Source: Chitinophagales bacterium (lineage in GTDB: Bacteria; Bacteroidota; Bacteroidia; Chitinophagales; UBA2359). Taken from it: a DNA stretch of 40,949 bases. A model generated the notes under the pieces. It searched no databases. It worked only from the letters and a program-made list of their open reading frames with translations, and had not been told where the DNA came from. Shown here piece after piece: positions 34,406 through 40,949 of this stretch (position 1 is its first letter; the number at the start of each line of letters is the position of its first letter). Both the position numbers and the translations under genes were made by a program. The DNA lies in contig JAEUUX010000185.1 of NCBI GenBank assembly GCA_016787295.1, positions 1 to 40,949 of the forward strand, written 5' to 3'.

Positions 34406-35665
34406 TTATCTCTTTCGGCGAACGAGTGCGTTAGCTTTTTGCAAATAGGCTTTAGCGTCGAGGTTTTTGCCCAATATCTTTGACACGTGGATTAGTTCGG
34501 TATAAATGCCTAGCAAAATATCGATGGTTGTGTTGGGGTCGCGTTCGTTAATGCTTGCTGTTTTTAGCAAAAAGGTACGCGCTTCGTTGAATTTACCCAT
34601 TTTTTTTAACACCAGCCCTATATTAAAATAATAGACAGCCAAGTCAGTCTGGTAGGTTTTCGAATGCGCCTCTCCTATGGCAATGGCTTTTCGCAAATAG
34701 GCTTGGGCTTGTTCATAGTTTTTCAAATCGATGAACACAGTGGATAAATTGGAATAAGAGGCAGCCAAAGTGGGGTGAGTGGCACCTAAATGTGCTTCTT
34801 CTATGGCGATGGCTTTGAGCAAAAGGTCTTTGGCTTTCTCAAATTCGCCTAAGTTTTTTAATACGGTGGCTAAATTATAATAGGTGGTAGCTAATTCGAA
34901 GTGACCGGTATTTAAACTTGCCTCTTCTATGGCAATAATTCTTTCCAAAATGTCTCGGGCTTCTTTGTCTTTGCCCAAATCGCCTAATATGGTCGCCAAA
35001 TTGGCATAGTTGTTAAGCAGTCTGGGGTGACCTTGCTCAAAATGTTTTTCGTTGATGGCAATGGCTTTGACCATAAAGATTTGGGCTTGTTTATAATTGC
35101 CTAATTCGCATAGCACCATTGCCATACTATCATAATTAATAGCTATTTGAGGGTCGTTGGGGTCAAGGTGTTTTTCATTGATAACGATGGCTTTTTTCAG
35201 CAGGCTTTGGGCTTTTTTACAGTTGCCCAACTGTTGTAATACTGTTGCTAAGGCATGATAACTTAGCCCCAAATTGGGGTAGTCTTTGCCAAAATGTTTT
35301 TCTTCTATAGCAATAGTGGCTTCCAAAAGGCTTTGAGCTTCGGCATATTTGCCCAATCTTTCCAACACTAAGGCTAATTTATTATACAAATCGGCAAAAG
35401 TGGGGTGTCCTTCGGGAAAATGCTTTTTGTTGAGGGCAATAGCATCTTCCAAAAGGTTTTGGGCTTCGACAGTATCGCCCAATTTATATAAAGCGATGGC
35501 TAAATTAGCATAGTTAATGGGCAAAAGCGTGCTATCTTCGCCAAACTCTTGTATATTGATAGTAATAGCCCGTTCAAAATGGGCTTTAGCTGCTTCATAG
35601 TCAGCCGCTTCTTGTGCCGCTATACCTAATTTGGCATAATCTTCGGCTGAAATAAAATCTTCCAT
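34406..35665 (-). CDS. TPR-only protein A
   Basis: This 419-residue paralogue of protein B has the same nine-repeat layout (AKAHFERAITINIQEFGEDS; DLLLKAIAIEEAHLGATHPT; NLSTVFIDLKNYEQAQAYL). ATG 35665 (MEDFISAEDYAKLG) is the start by alignment with B and C; an upstream TTG adds only three residues. It ends in a basic tail (LQKANALVRRKR), as does B. The nearest gene upstream is the NLR, 1.2 kb away. No known function. Confidence 0.85.
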   Translation of the reverse strand: MEDFISAEDYAKLGIAAQEAADYEAAKAHFERAITINIQEFGEDSTLLPINYANLAIALYKLGDTVEAQNLLEDAIALNKKHFPEGHPTFADLYNKLALVLERLGKYAEAQSLLEATIAIEEKHFGKDYPNLGLSYHALATVLQQLGNCKKAQSLLKKAIVINEKHLDPNDPQIAINYDSMAMVLCELGNYKQAQIFMVKAIAINEKHFEQGHPRLLNNYANLATILGDLGKDKEARDILERIIAIEEASLNTGHFELATTYYNLATVLKNLGEFEKAKDLLLKAIAIEEAHLGATHPTLAASYSNLSTVFIDLKNYEQAQAYLRKAIAIGEAHSKTYQTDLAVYYFNIGLVLKKMGKFNEARTFLLKTASINERDPNTTIDILLGIYTELIHVSKILGKNLDAKAYLQKANALVRRKR

Positions 35666-35698
35666 CTTTATCAATTGTTGATGAAGGGGAGTGGTTGG

Positions 35699-35861
35699 GG
35701 GGAGTGGAGTGTTGTTGCTTTGTTGTTTTGCAGTGTGTTTGTCGGAATGTCGGTGCTTGCTCCCTAAAGTAGGGTTGAAACTTTGTGGAATGGTGGTATT
35801 TAATGGATAATTGCCCTCAACCTTTCGGAGGTTTAGAACCCCCGAAAGGTTTTTTCACAAT
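35699..35861. repeat. 163-bp direct repeat, copy 1
   Basis: It begins GGGGAGTGGAGTGTTGTTGC, contains a CCTTTCGG hairpin near its right end, and ends TTTTTTCACAAT. It matches 36412-36574 without gaps and with only a handful of substitutions. Confidence 0.9.
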
Positions 35862-36318
35862 ATTGGGTCGAATCATACCACCCCATCGGGGTTTTTGCTA
35901 TTTGTTGGGTTGCCTCGTGCTATAAACCTATCACCCTTTCAGGGTTGTTTTTGCAGATTAACGGTGGGAAGGTGATGTAGGTAACAACGGTACTTGTACC
36001 GTTGAAAAGTTGATAATTATGCGACAATATGCAGGTGCAAATTAGCGGGGGGAGTGTGCTGTTATTGATATGTGGGGGTACAGATTGCCTTTGGGTTACT
36101 GTTGTCCAACGGTACAAGTACCGTTGCTACCTGTGGCTGATGCCTGTCATTAATATTCAGGTGCAGATTGATGATAAGGTTATGCCAATTACCCTCAAGC
36201 TTTCGGAGTCTTGAAACATCTGAAAGGTTTTAACCAAAATAAAACCCCGATGGGGTGAAATGATTATAGCAAATAGATAATAGCCCCAAACACGAACCCC
36301 GACGGGGTGATATTATAC

Positions 36319-36415
36319 CAATGCTTGGTGAAATAATGCTATGTCGTCATGATTTTTGCTACTTGGTTGGCTACATTTCTATAGCATCTTGTCATTTTTT
36401 CAGGCTTGTTTGGGG
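36319..36415. repeat. 97-bp direct repeat, copy 1
   Basis: It shares GTGAAATAATGCTATG, ATGATTTTTGCTA and CATCTTGTCATTTTTTCAGG with 36571-36667, with no gaps. It directly abuts the second 163-bp repeat. Confidence 0.88.
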
Positions 36416-36574
36416 AGTGGAGTGTTGTTGCTTTGTTGTTTTGCAGTGTGTTTGTCGGAATGTCGGTGCTTGTTTCGTAAAGTAGGGTTGAAACTTTGTG
36501 GAATGGTGATATTTAATGGATAATTGCCCTCAACCTTTCGGGGGTTTAGAACCCCCGAAAGGTTTTTTCACAAT
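36412..36574. repeat. 163-bp direct repeat, copy 2
   Basis: Second copy of 35699-35861. Its hairpin is the better-preserved one (CCTTTCGGGGGTTTAGAACC). Confidence 0.9.
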
Positions 36575-36667
36575 GTTTTGTGAAATAATGCTATGCCGTT
36601 ATGATTTTTGCTAATCGGTTAGCTACGTTTCTATGACATCTTGTCATTTTTTCAGGCTTGTTTGGGG
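36571..36667. repeat. 97-bp direct repeat, copy 2
   Basis: Second copy of 36319-36415, starting at the last bases of the second 163-bp repeat. The composite order is therefore A...B-A-B. Confidence 0.88.
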
Positions 36668-36885
36668 GTAGCGGCATTAGCAAGCTTTTTGTCGGTATGT
36701 GTCTTTTGCACGAGGGCAGTCCGCGATACCATTTTTTCATCTTGTTGCCAAGATATGCTAAACCATACCTTATTATAGCTGTTTTGCTGGGTGAATGGTT
36801 CTGGGGCGTTGAATAGTGATGGGAGTGTATGGTGCTATGCTCACTTTTTTATTGATTGGCGAAAGCTATTGTTCTGCAAAAGGAT

Positions 36886-39702
36886 TTAAGACTTGTTGTC
36901 TTTATCCACTTTTTGCAATACTGCGGCTAAATTGTTGCGGAGCGTGACCATATTAGGATGATCATTGCTAAAATGTTTTTTGGCAATATTGATGGCTTTT
37001 TCCAAAAGACTTTTAGCTTCTTCATAGTTACCTAAAGCCTTTAATACTAAAGCTAAATTAGAATAACGGATAGCCAAATTAGGATGTTCTGTCCCAAAAT
37101 GCTTTTCACCAATACTGATGGCTTTTTGCAAAAGGCTTTGAGCTTGTTCATAATTGCCTAAGCCTTGTAATACTAAAGCTAAATTAGCATAACGGGTAGC
37201 CAAAGTAGGGTGTTCTGTCCCAAAATGCTTTTCATCAATGCTGATGGCTTTTAGCAAAAGACTTTTAGCTTGTTCATAATTGCCTAAGCCTTGTAATACT
37301 AAAGCTAAATTAGCATAACGAGTAGCCAAAGTAGGGTGTTCTGTCCCAAAATGCTTTTCATCAATGCTGATGGCTTTGAGCAAAAGGCTTTGAGCTTCTT
37401 CATAGTTACCTAAGGCTTGTAATACTAAGGCTAAATTAGAATAACGAACGGACAAAGTAGGGTGTTCTGTCCCAAAATGCTTTTCATCAATATTGATGGC
37501 TTTTTGCAAAAGGCTTTTAGCTTCGTCATAATTACCTAAGTCTTTTAATACTAAAGCTAAATTAGAATAACGAGTAGCCAAAGTAGGGTGTTCTGTCCCA
37601 AAATGCTTCTCATCAATACTGATGGCTTTTAGCAAAAGACTTTTAGCTTCGTCATAATTACCTAAGTTTTGTAATACTAAGGCTAAATTAGCATAACGAA
37701 TAGCTAAAGTATGGTGTTCCGTCTCAAAATGCTTTTCATCAATACTGATGGCTTTTAGCAAAAGGCTTTTAGCTTCGTCATAATTACCTAAGTTTTGTAA
37801 TACTAAGGCTAAATTAGCATACAGCGTAGCCAAAGTAGGGTGTTCTGTCCCAAAATGCTTTTCATCAATGCTGATGGCTTTTAGCAAAAGACTTTTAGCT
37901 TGTTCATATTTACCTAAGTTTTGTAATACTGTGGCTAAATTAGAATAGTGGGTAGCCAAATTAGGGTGTTCTGTCCCAAAATGCTTCTCATCAATACTGA
38001 TGGCTTTTTGCAAGAAGCTTTGCGCCTTGTCATAGTTACCTAAGTGTTGTAATACTGTAGCTAAGTTGGAATAATAGGCAGCCAAAGTAGGGTGTTCTGT
38101 CCCAAAATGCTTTTCCTCAATACTAATAGCTTTTAACAAAAGACTTTTAGCTTGTTCATAATTACCTAAGTTTTGTAATACTAAGGCTAAATTAGAATAA
38201 TAGGTAGCCAAAGTAGGGTGTTCTGTCCCAAAATGCTTTTCACCAATACTGATGGCTTTTAGCAAAAGGATTTGGGCTTGTGCATATTCGCCTAAGTCTT
38301 TTAATACTAAGGCTAAATTATTCTGCAATACTCCCATCTCTTCCACCTCAAAACTCCCCAACACCTCCACCAAACGCTCTCCATAAGGCACCCAAACAAA
38401 CTTATCTGCGGGATTATCTTTGCTTTGGTCAAGATGGAGACAGGCTGTTACATTTTCAAGCAAAGGCATAGCCAATTCCATTGGTGGGGCTTGCTTTTTG
38501 CGTATAATCTGGGCTACGATGGTGTGCATACGGTAGCTATCGGTCGCGCTGTCTTCACTAATCCAGCCTTTTTCGCGCAATGCTTGCAAGGAAGGTAGAA
38601 GTCGGTGCTGCAAAGGATTACTATGGGTATCTAATAGCAACTGTAGGGTGCTATAGGGAATATTGGCAGCAGGTAAGTAGGTGAATTGGCACAACAAAGA
38701 CAGGGCATCGCCCTCTATACGGCTCAAATCGTAAATACTCTCCAAATAGCCCATCACGCGCTGTATGCGTTGGTTAGAGTTGGGTTGGTGTGCAACCGTA
38801 ATATAGGTAGCAGCATCTGTTGCCAATGCCTCAAAGAGTTGTTGGGCATCAAAACGCATAACTTGGGCTGTTTTTGCCAATATCTCAATGGCAAGGGTGT
38901 GGTATTCAATGCGGGCTAAGAGCTTTTGTCGGTCTTCGGTGCTAATGGCGTTTCGGGTATAATGGCGGTTAAAGAGTTGCAGGGCTTCGTCGGGCGACAG
39001 TTGGTCTAAGGCATATTCGGTATAGCCATAAATACTTTCGCGCGAGCTTATCAATACGTGCCAGTTGGGTGGGCAGGGTATTTGGTGGCGATAGTTCGCA
39101 AGGTCTTCTTGGGCGTTGTCAATGAGGAGCAAGCAGGGACGGTCGGGAATGCGGTGGAGGCGTGCCACTACCATAGTAAACCATTCCTTTGGGTCGGTGT
39201 TTTGTTGGTCTATGCCAAGGGTAACAAACAAACCTTCCGTGCTAATGAAGGCATCGGGCAGGCTTTGTCCATCTCCCTGTTTTACCCACAAGATATTGTG
39301 GTAGTCGTTGAAATAGCTATCTACATACACCTCTAAAAGGGTCGTTTTGCCCATACCGCCAATGGCATTCACCACCACTAAGGCTTGTTCCTGTTCGAGC
39401 ATGGCGCGCACCTGCGCTATATCTCGCTCCCTGCCCACAATGTCTTTGCGGCTTCGGCGCGGAAGTAGGTTGCACAAGCGGCGCGGTAGTTTGATTTCTT
39501 GGACAATCAAGTTGAAAGTAGCCTCGTTGATACTTCCAATGTTGTAAATCTTATCGCCCACCGTAATTTGCAGGTCACTAAACTGTTTGCCTAATTGCTG
39601 CAACGCACTCCAATTATTCGGAATGATTTGTTGCTTACCGTCAATGAAAACGACCAATCGGTCTTGTTCTATGCCATGTATGCGGAGACTATGAGGTAAC
39701 AT
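36886..39702 (-). CDS. NLR-type STAND NTPase: N-terminal KIYNI motif, NB-ARC/NACHT-like domain, TPR array
   Basis: This 938-residue cytoplasmic protein has three parts. The N-terminus (about 1-80) carries KIYNIGSINEATF at 51-63, matching the C-terminus of the adjacent TIR-like protein. The NTPase follows: VGRERDI (89-95), Walker A GGMGKTT (115-121), Walker B LLLIDN (191-196), sensor-like LISSR (217-221) and LDQLSPDEALQLF. Then comes a helical winged-helix-like region. From about residue 455 come about 11 TPRs of 42 residues, nearly identical (KAISIDEKHFGTEHPTLATR). STAND NTPases oligomerise when the repeat sensor binds a trigger and pass the signal through the N-terminus. The start is ATG 39702; a TTG 13 codons upstream is less likely. 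Confidence 0.9.
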   Translation of the reverse strand: MLPHSLRIHGIEQDRLVVFIDGKQQIIPNNWSALQQLGKQFSDLQITVGDKIYNIGSINEATFNLIVQEIKLPRRLCNLLPRRSRKDIVGRERDIAQVRAMLEQEQALVVVNAIGGMGKTTLLEVYVDSYFNDYHNILWVKQGDGQSLPDAFISTEGLFVTLGIDQQNTDPKEWFTMVVARLHRIPDRPCLLLIDNAQEDLANYRHQIPCPPNWHVLISSRESIYGYTEYALDQLSPDEALQLFNRHYTRNAISTEDRQKLLARIEYHTLAIEILAKTAQVMRFDAQQLFEALATDAATYITVAHQPNSNQRIQRVMGYLESIYDLSRIEGDALSLLCQFTYLPAANIPYSTLQLLLDTHSNPLQHRLLPSLQALREKGWISEDSATDSYRMHTIVAQIIRKKQAPPMELAMPLLENVTACLHLDQSKDNPADKFVWVPYGERLVEVLGSFEVEEMGVLQNNLALVLKDLGEYAQAQILLLKAISIGEKHFGTEHPTLATYYSNLALVLQNLGNYEQAKSLLLKAISIEEKHFGTEHPTLAAYYSNLATVLQHLGNYDKAQSFLQKAISIDEKHFGTEHPNLATHYSNLATVLQNLGKYEQAKSLLLKAISIDEKHFGTEHPTLATLYANLALVLQNLGNYDEAKSLLLKAISIDEKHFETEHHTLAIRYANLALVLQNLGNYDEAKSLLLKAISIDEKHFGTEHPTLATRYSNLALVLKDLGNYDEAKSLLQKAINIDEKHFGTEHPTLSVRYSNLALVLQALGNYEEAQSLLLKAISIDEKHFGTEHPTLATRYANLALVLQGLGNYEQAKSLLLKAISIDEKHFGTEHPTLATRYANLALVLQGLGNYEQAQSLLQKAISIGEKHFGTEHPNLAIRYSNLALVLKALGNYEEAKSLLEKAINIAKKHFSNDHPNMVTLRNNLAAVLQKVDKDNKS
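36960..38320. repeat. 126-bp coding tandem repeat (about 11 units) in the NLR gene
   Basis: The TPR array is a DNA-level tandem repeat with a 126-bp period. Conserved strings such as TAGGGTGTTCTGTCCCAAAA and GCTTTTCATCAATACTGATG recur in nearly every unit with few silent differences. The three TPR-only genes downstream have the same protein period but are much more diverged at DNA level. Confidence 0.88.
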
Positions 39703-39900
39703 ACCATTTCGTTTTAGTTGGTAATGATAGAAAAGGGACAAAAAGTGGCTATATAGGACGCATCATCACGCCACAAAACCAATAAACTCTCCGTAATATA
39801 GGGTTTTAACCCTACGATAGAGCAAAAAGTAGCTGTATAGGGCAAATTTGGACTATCCACCAAGCGAATGAACAATAATAAACACCATCAACGCACAACA
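39703..39900. other. 198-bp spacer between TIR-like and NLR genes
   Basis: It contains a short hairpin TAGGGTT-TT-AACCCTA and a loosely repeated motif CAAAAAGT(G/A)GCT(A/G)TATAGG about 85 bp apart. There is no clear consensus promoter, so read-through from the TIR-like gene is possible. Confidence 0.5.
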
Positions 39901-40443
39901 TTAGGAAAAATCTGCTTTGTCTATGTGCTGAATATTGTAGATTTTGGCAGCAAATTGCTGTTGCACGGGTGCTTGTTGCGCCCCATCTTCCTCTTTGCTC
40001 TTGTCGTTGCTTATTGCCACATAACTTGGGTCAATACTTTGGGCAATGGCTATCGTATTGTCGTGGTAGGCAGTATCGATTTGGGCGTAGTCGGTGATGG
40101 GTTTGTTAACCATGACCAAACATTGCTCCAACAAAGCATCGCGCCACACGCAAGGACGCACCAGCACCAACCACACCGCTTTTTGTTGGTCAATAGCAGC
40201 CTTCACTTGCGAATATATAGCCTCATTGCTAAGACTATTGGCACTAACAAACAGTAAATAATGCGTAGCCTTGTGGTGATAGCTCGCCGTTTCGCTATCT
40301 TTATCCGCGCCCGCAGGTATATCCGCCACATTCAAGACCTCCAACATAGCTTGTCGCACCAAAGGCTGTAAATGTTGTTGCAAAGCACGTACATGCGGTT
40401 CGTCCTGCTCATCAAACAATAGAAAAAAAGTAGTCATACCCAT
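39901..40443 (-). CDS. TIR-like protein with C-terminal KIYNI docking motif
   Basis: This 180-residue protein has an N-terminal TIR-like domain (about 3-137): FFLLFDEQDEPHVRALQQHL, ADIPAGADKDSE, a strand and loop YLLFVSANSLSN, and the diagnostic tail LVRPCVWRDALL with NKPITDYAQIDTAYHDN. That tail resembles effector-type bacterial TIRs (RPCxWRD...KPV/ITxxxxxDxA). Usual conserved positions are altered: the W-x-D-R-x-I loop reads LNVADI, and the position expected for the catalytic Glu appears to be Gln79 (IYSQVKAA). After an acidic, Gln-rich linker the protein ends KIYNIQHIDKADFS (167-180), matching the NLR N-terminus. ATG 40443 is chosen because AGGAGA precedes it by 11 nt; ATG 40437 is the alternative. 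A TACTTTTG -7-like box lies at 40485-40492 (minus). Confidence 0.75.
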   Translation of the reverse strand: MGMTTFFLLFDEQDEPHVRALQQHLQPLVRQAMLEVLNVADIPAGADKDSETASYHHKATHYLLFVSANSLSNEAIYSQVKAAIDQQKAVWLVLVRPCVWRDALLEQCLVMVNKPITDYAQIDTAYHDNTIAIAQSIDPSYVAISNDKSKEEDGAQQAPVQQQFAAKIYNIQHIDKADFS

Positions 40444-40645
40444 ATTTTTAATAATCTCCTTCCAATATAAGCCAATTGCGGGTGCAAAAGTACGAAAAAT
40501 TGTTGGTTACTAAGGGATTTTCTTATACCTATTGCTCTTAATAAGAAAAATTTAGGCATACAAAAACCGTTTTGCAAAAAAATCTTGTTATTTATGGGCA
40601 ATATACAGGAGAGAATTAGCAGTGGGAATATGCCAATTAGCCCCC

Positions 40646-40680
40646 AACCTTTCGGGGATTTTAAACCCCCGAAAGGTTTT
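40646..40680 (+). terminator. Palindromic hairpin of the CCTTTCGGGGG family
   Basis: AACCTTTCGGGG and CCCCGAAAGGTT form the stem, followed by TTAG. Its preceding bases (AGCCCCCAACC) match the flank of the hairpins at 35819 and 36531 (TGCCCTCAACC), so the dispersed unit is larger than the hairpin. Confidence 0.6.
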
Positions 40681-40689
40681 AGTCCGATT

Positions 40690-40949
40690 GCACGTGCAGA
40701 TTAACGCTGGCGCAGCGCCAGAACCAATTTGCACGTGCAGATTATCGCTGGGAATGTGCCAGAAGCAATATGCACGTGCAGATTATCGCTGGGAACACGC
40801 CAGAACCAATTTGCACGTGCAGATTATCGCTGGGAACACGCCAGAACCAATTTGCACGTGCAGATTATCGCTGGCACCGTGCCAGAACCAATTTGCACGT
40901 GCAGATTAACGCTGGGAACACGCCAGAACCAATTTGCACGTGCAGATTA
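40690..40949. repeat. 41-bp tandem array with paired palindromes (runs off the window)
   Basis: GCACGTGC recurs at exactly 41-bp steps (40690, 40731, 40772, 40813, 40854, 40895, 40936). Each full unit has the palindrome TGCACGTGCA, then AGATTA(T/A)CG, and a second stem CTGG...CCAG. In two units the second stem is perfect with different bases: CTGGCGC-A-GCGCCAG and CTGGCAC-C-GTGCCAG. The period is not a multiple of three and there are no variable spacers. Confidence 0.93.

Larger units (their letters stand above)
35666..36885. other. 1.2-kb gap of direct repeats and palindromes, no gene
   Basis: It contains a 163-bp direct repeat (35699-35861 and 36412-36574), a 97-bp direct repeat (36319-36415 and 36571-36667), three ACCCC-A(T/C)-GGGGT type palindromes (35880-35892, 36244-36256, 36296-36308), and two 20-bp palindromes CAACGGTAC-nn-GTACCGTTG (35985-36004, 36107-36126). 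Three CCTTTCGGGGG hairpins (near 35819, 36197, 36531) are also present. No ORF with protein-like composition is present. Confidence 0.75.
40444..40949. other. Noncoding end of window: promoter region, hairpin, tandem array
   Basis: This lies upstream of the TIR-like gene. It has an AT-rich promoter-like stretch (40444-40600), the CCTTTCGGGG hairpin (40646-40679) and a 41-bp tandem repeat from 40690 to the window edge. An open plus-strand frame through the array is a repeat artefact. Confidence 0.75.

Noticed and set aside
39651-39702. Chance similarity as the full explanation for the shared KIYNI motif
   Set aside because: Identity at 8 of 13 positions in two adjacent, otherwise unrelated genes, at the C-terminus of one and before the NTPase of the other, fits the known effector-NLR layout too well; chance cannot be formally excluded without a search.
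40690-40949. CRISPR array or coding repeat at the window end
   Set aside because: A constant 41-bp period with no variable spacers rules out CRISPR; 41 is not a multiple of three, so no repeat protein either.
3325-40949. tRNA or rRNA genes in the gaps
   Set aside because: No cloverleaf arms, TTCGA-type T-loops with a CCA-proximal stem, or rRNA conserved strings were seen by eye; a covariance-model scan was not possible.

Overview
The window reads as a chromosomal piece of a Bacteroidota bacterium, most like the Saprospiria/Chitinophagia side of the phylum. Supporting signs are C-terminal type IX secretion (T9SS) sorting domains on two secreted proteins, a choice-of-anchor-B protein, a DUF2027/Smr protein, and promoters of the phylum type TTTG-N20-TAnnTTTG upstream of two genes. 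The species cannot be fixed from sequence alone.

Region 1 (1-10.9 kb) is surface and secretion related and mostly on the minus strand. It holds a large secreted beta-helix-like protein cut by the window edge (1-3324), a repeat-rich gap (3325-4861) with an 18-unit 21-bp minisatellite and several palindromes, an LPG-synthase-type membrane protein, a second gap with repeat debris, an 800-residue T9SS choice-of-anchor-B protein, and a DUF4139 protein.

Region 2 (11-24 kb) is mostly housekeeping: hldD (LPS core heptose) with a thioredoxin-like lipoprotein, a probable outer-membrane barrel, rpoN (sigma-54), rsmI, a GT2 glycosyltransferase, rimM with a TPR protein, a lipoprotein, a DUF2027/Smr protein, tyrA and a small membrane protein. 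One foreign-looking piece sits here: a PD-(D/E)XK-like nuclease gene (probable type II restriction enzyme) directly after the last ~30 codons of a DNA methyltransferase whose body is gone.

Region 3 (24-30.8 kb) is amino-acid biosynthesis: thrA (fused aspartokinase/homoserine dehydrogenase) converging on an ilvB-ilvN-ilvC cluster. A dispersed GC-rich repeat lies between ilvN and ilvC.

Region 4 (30.9-40.9 kb) is the most interesting accessory part. All genes are on the minus strand, in transcription order: a TIR-like protein, an NLR-type NTPase (P-loop plus about 11 near-identical 42-residue TPRs), then three tandem paralogous TPR-only proteins. The TIR-like protein ends in KIYNIQHIDKADF and the NLR carries KIYNIGSINEATF just before its P-loop domain. 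This matched pair looks like the docking or amyloid-type signalling motifs that couple bacterial NLR sensors to effectors. I read it as a candidate immune or cell-death signalling module. The flanking DNA is full of direct repeats and palindromes and ends in a 41-bp tandem array that leaves the window.
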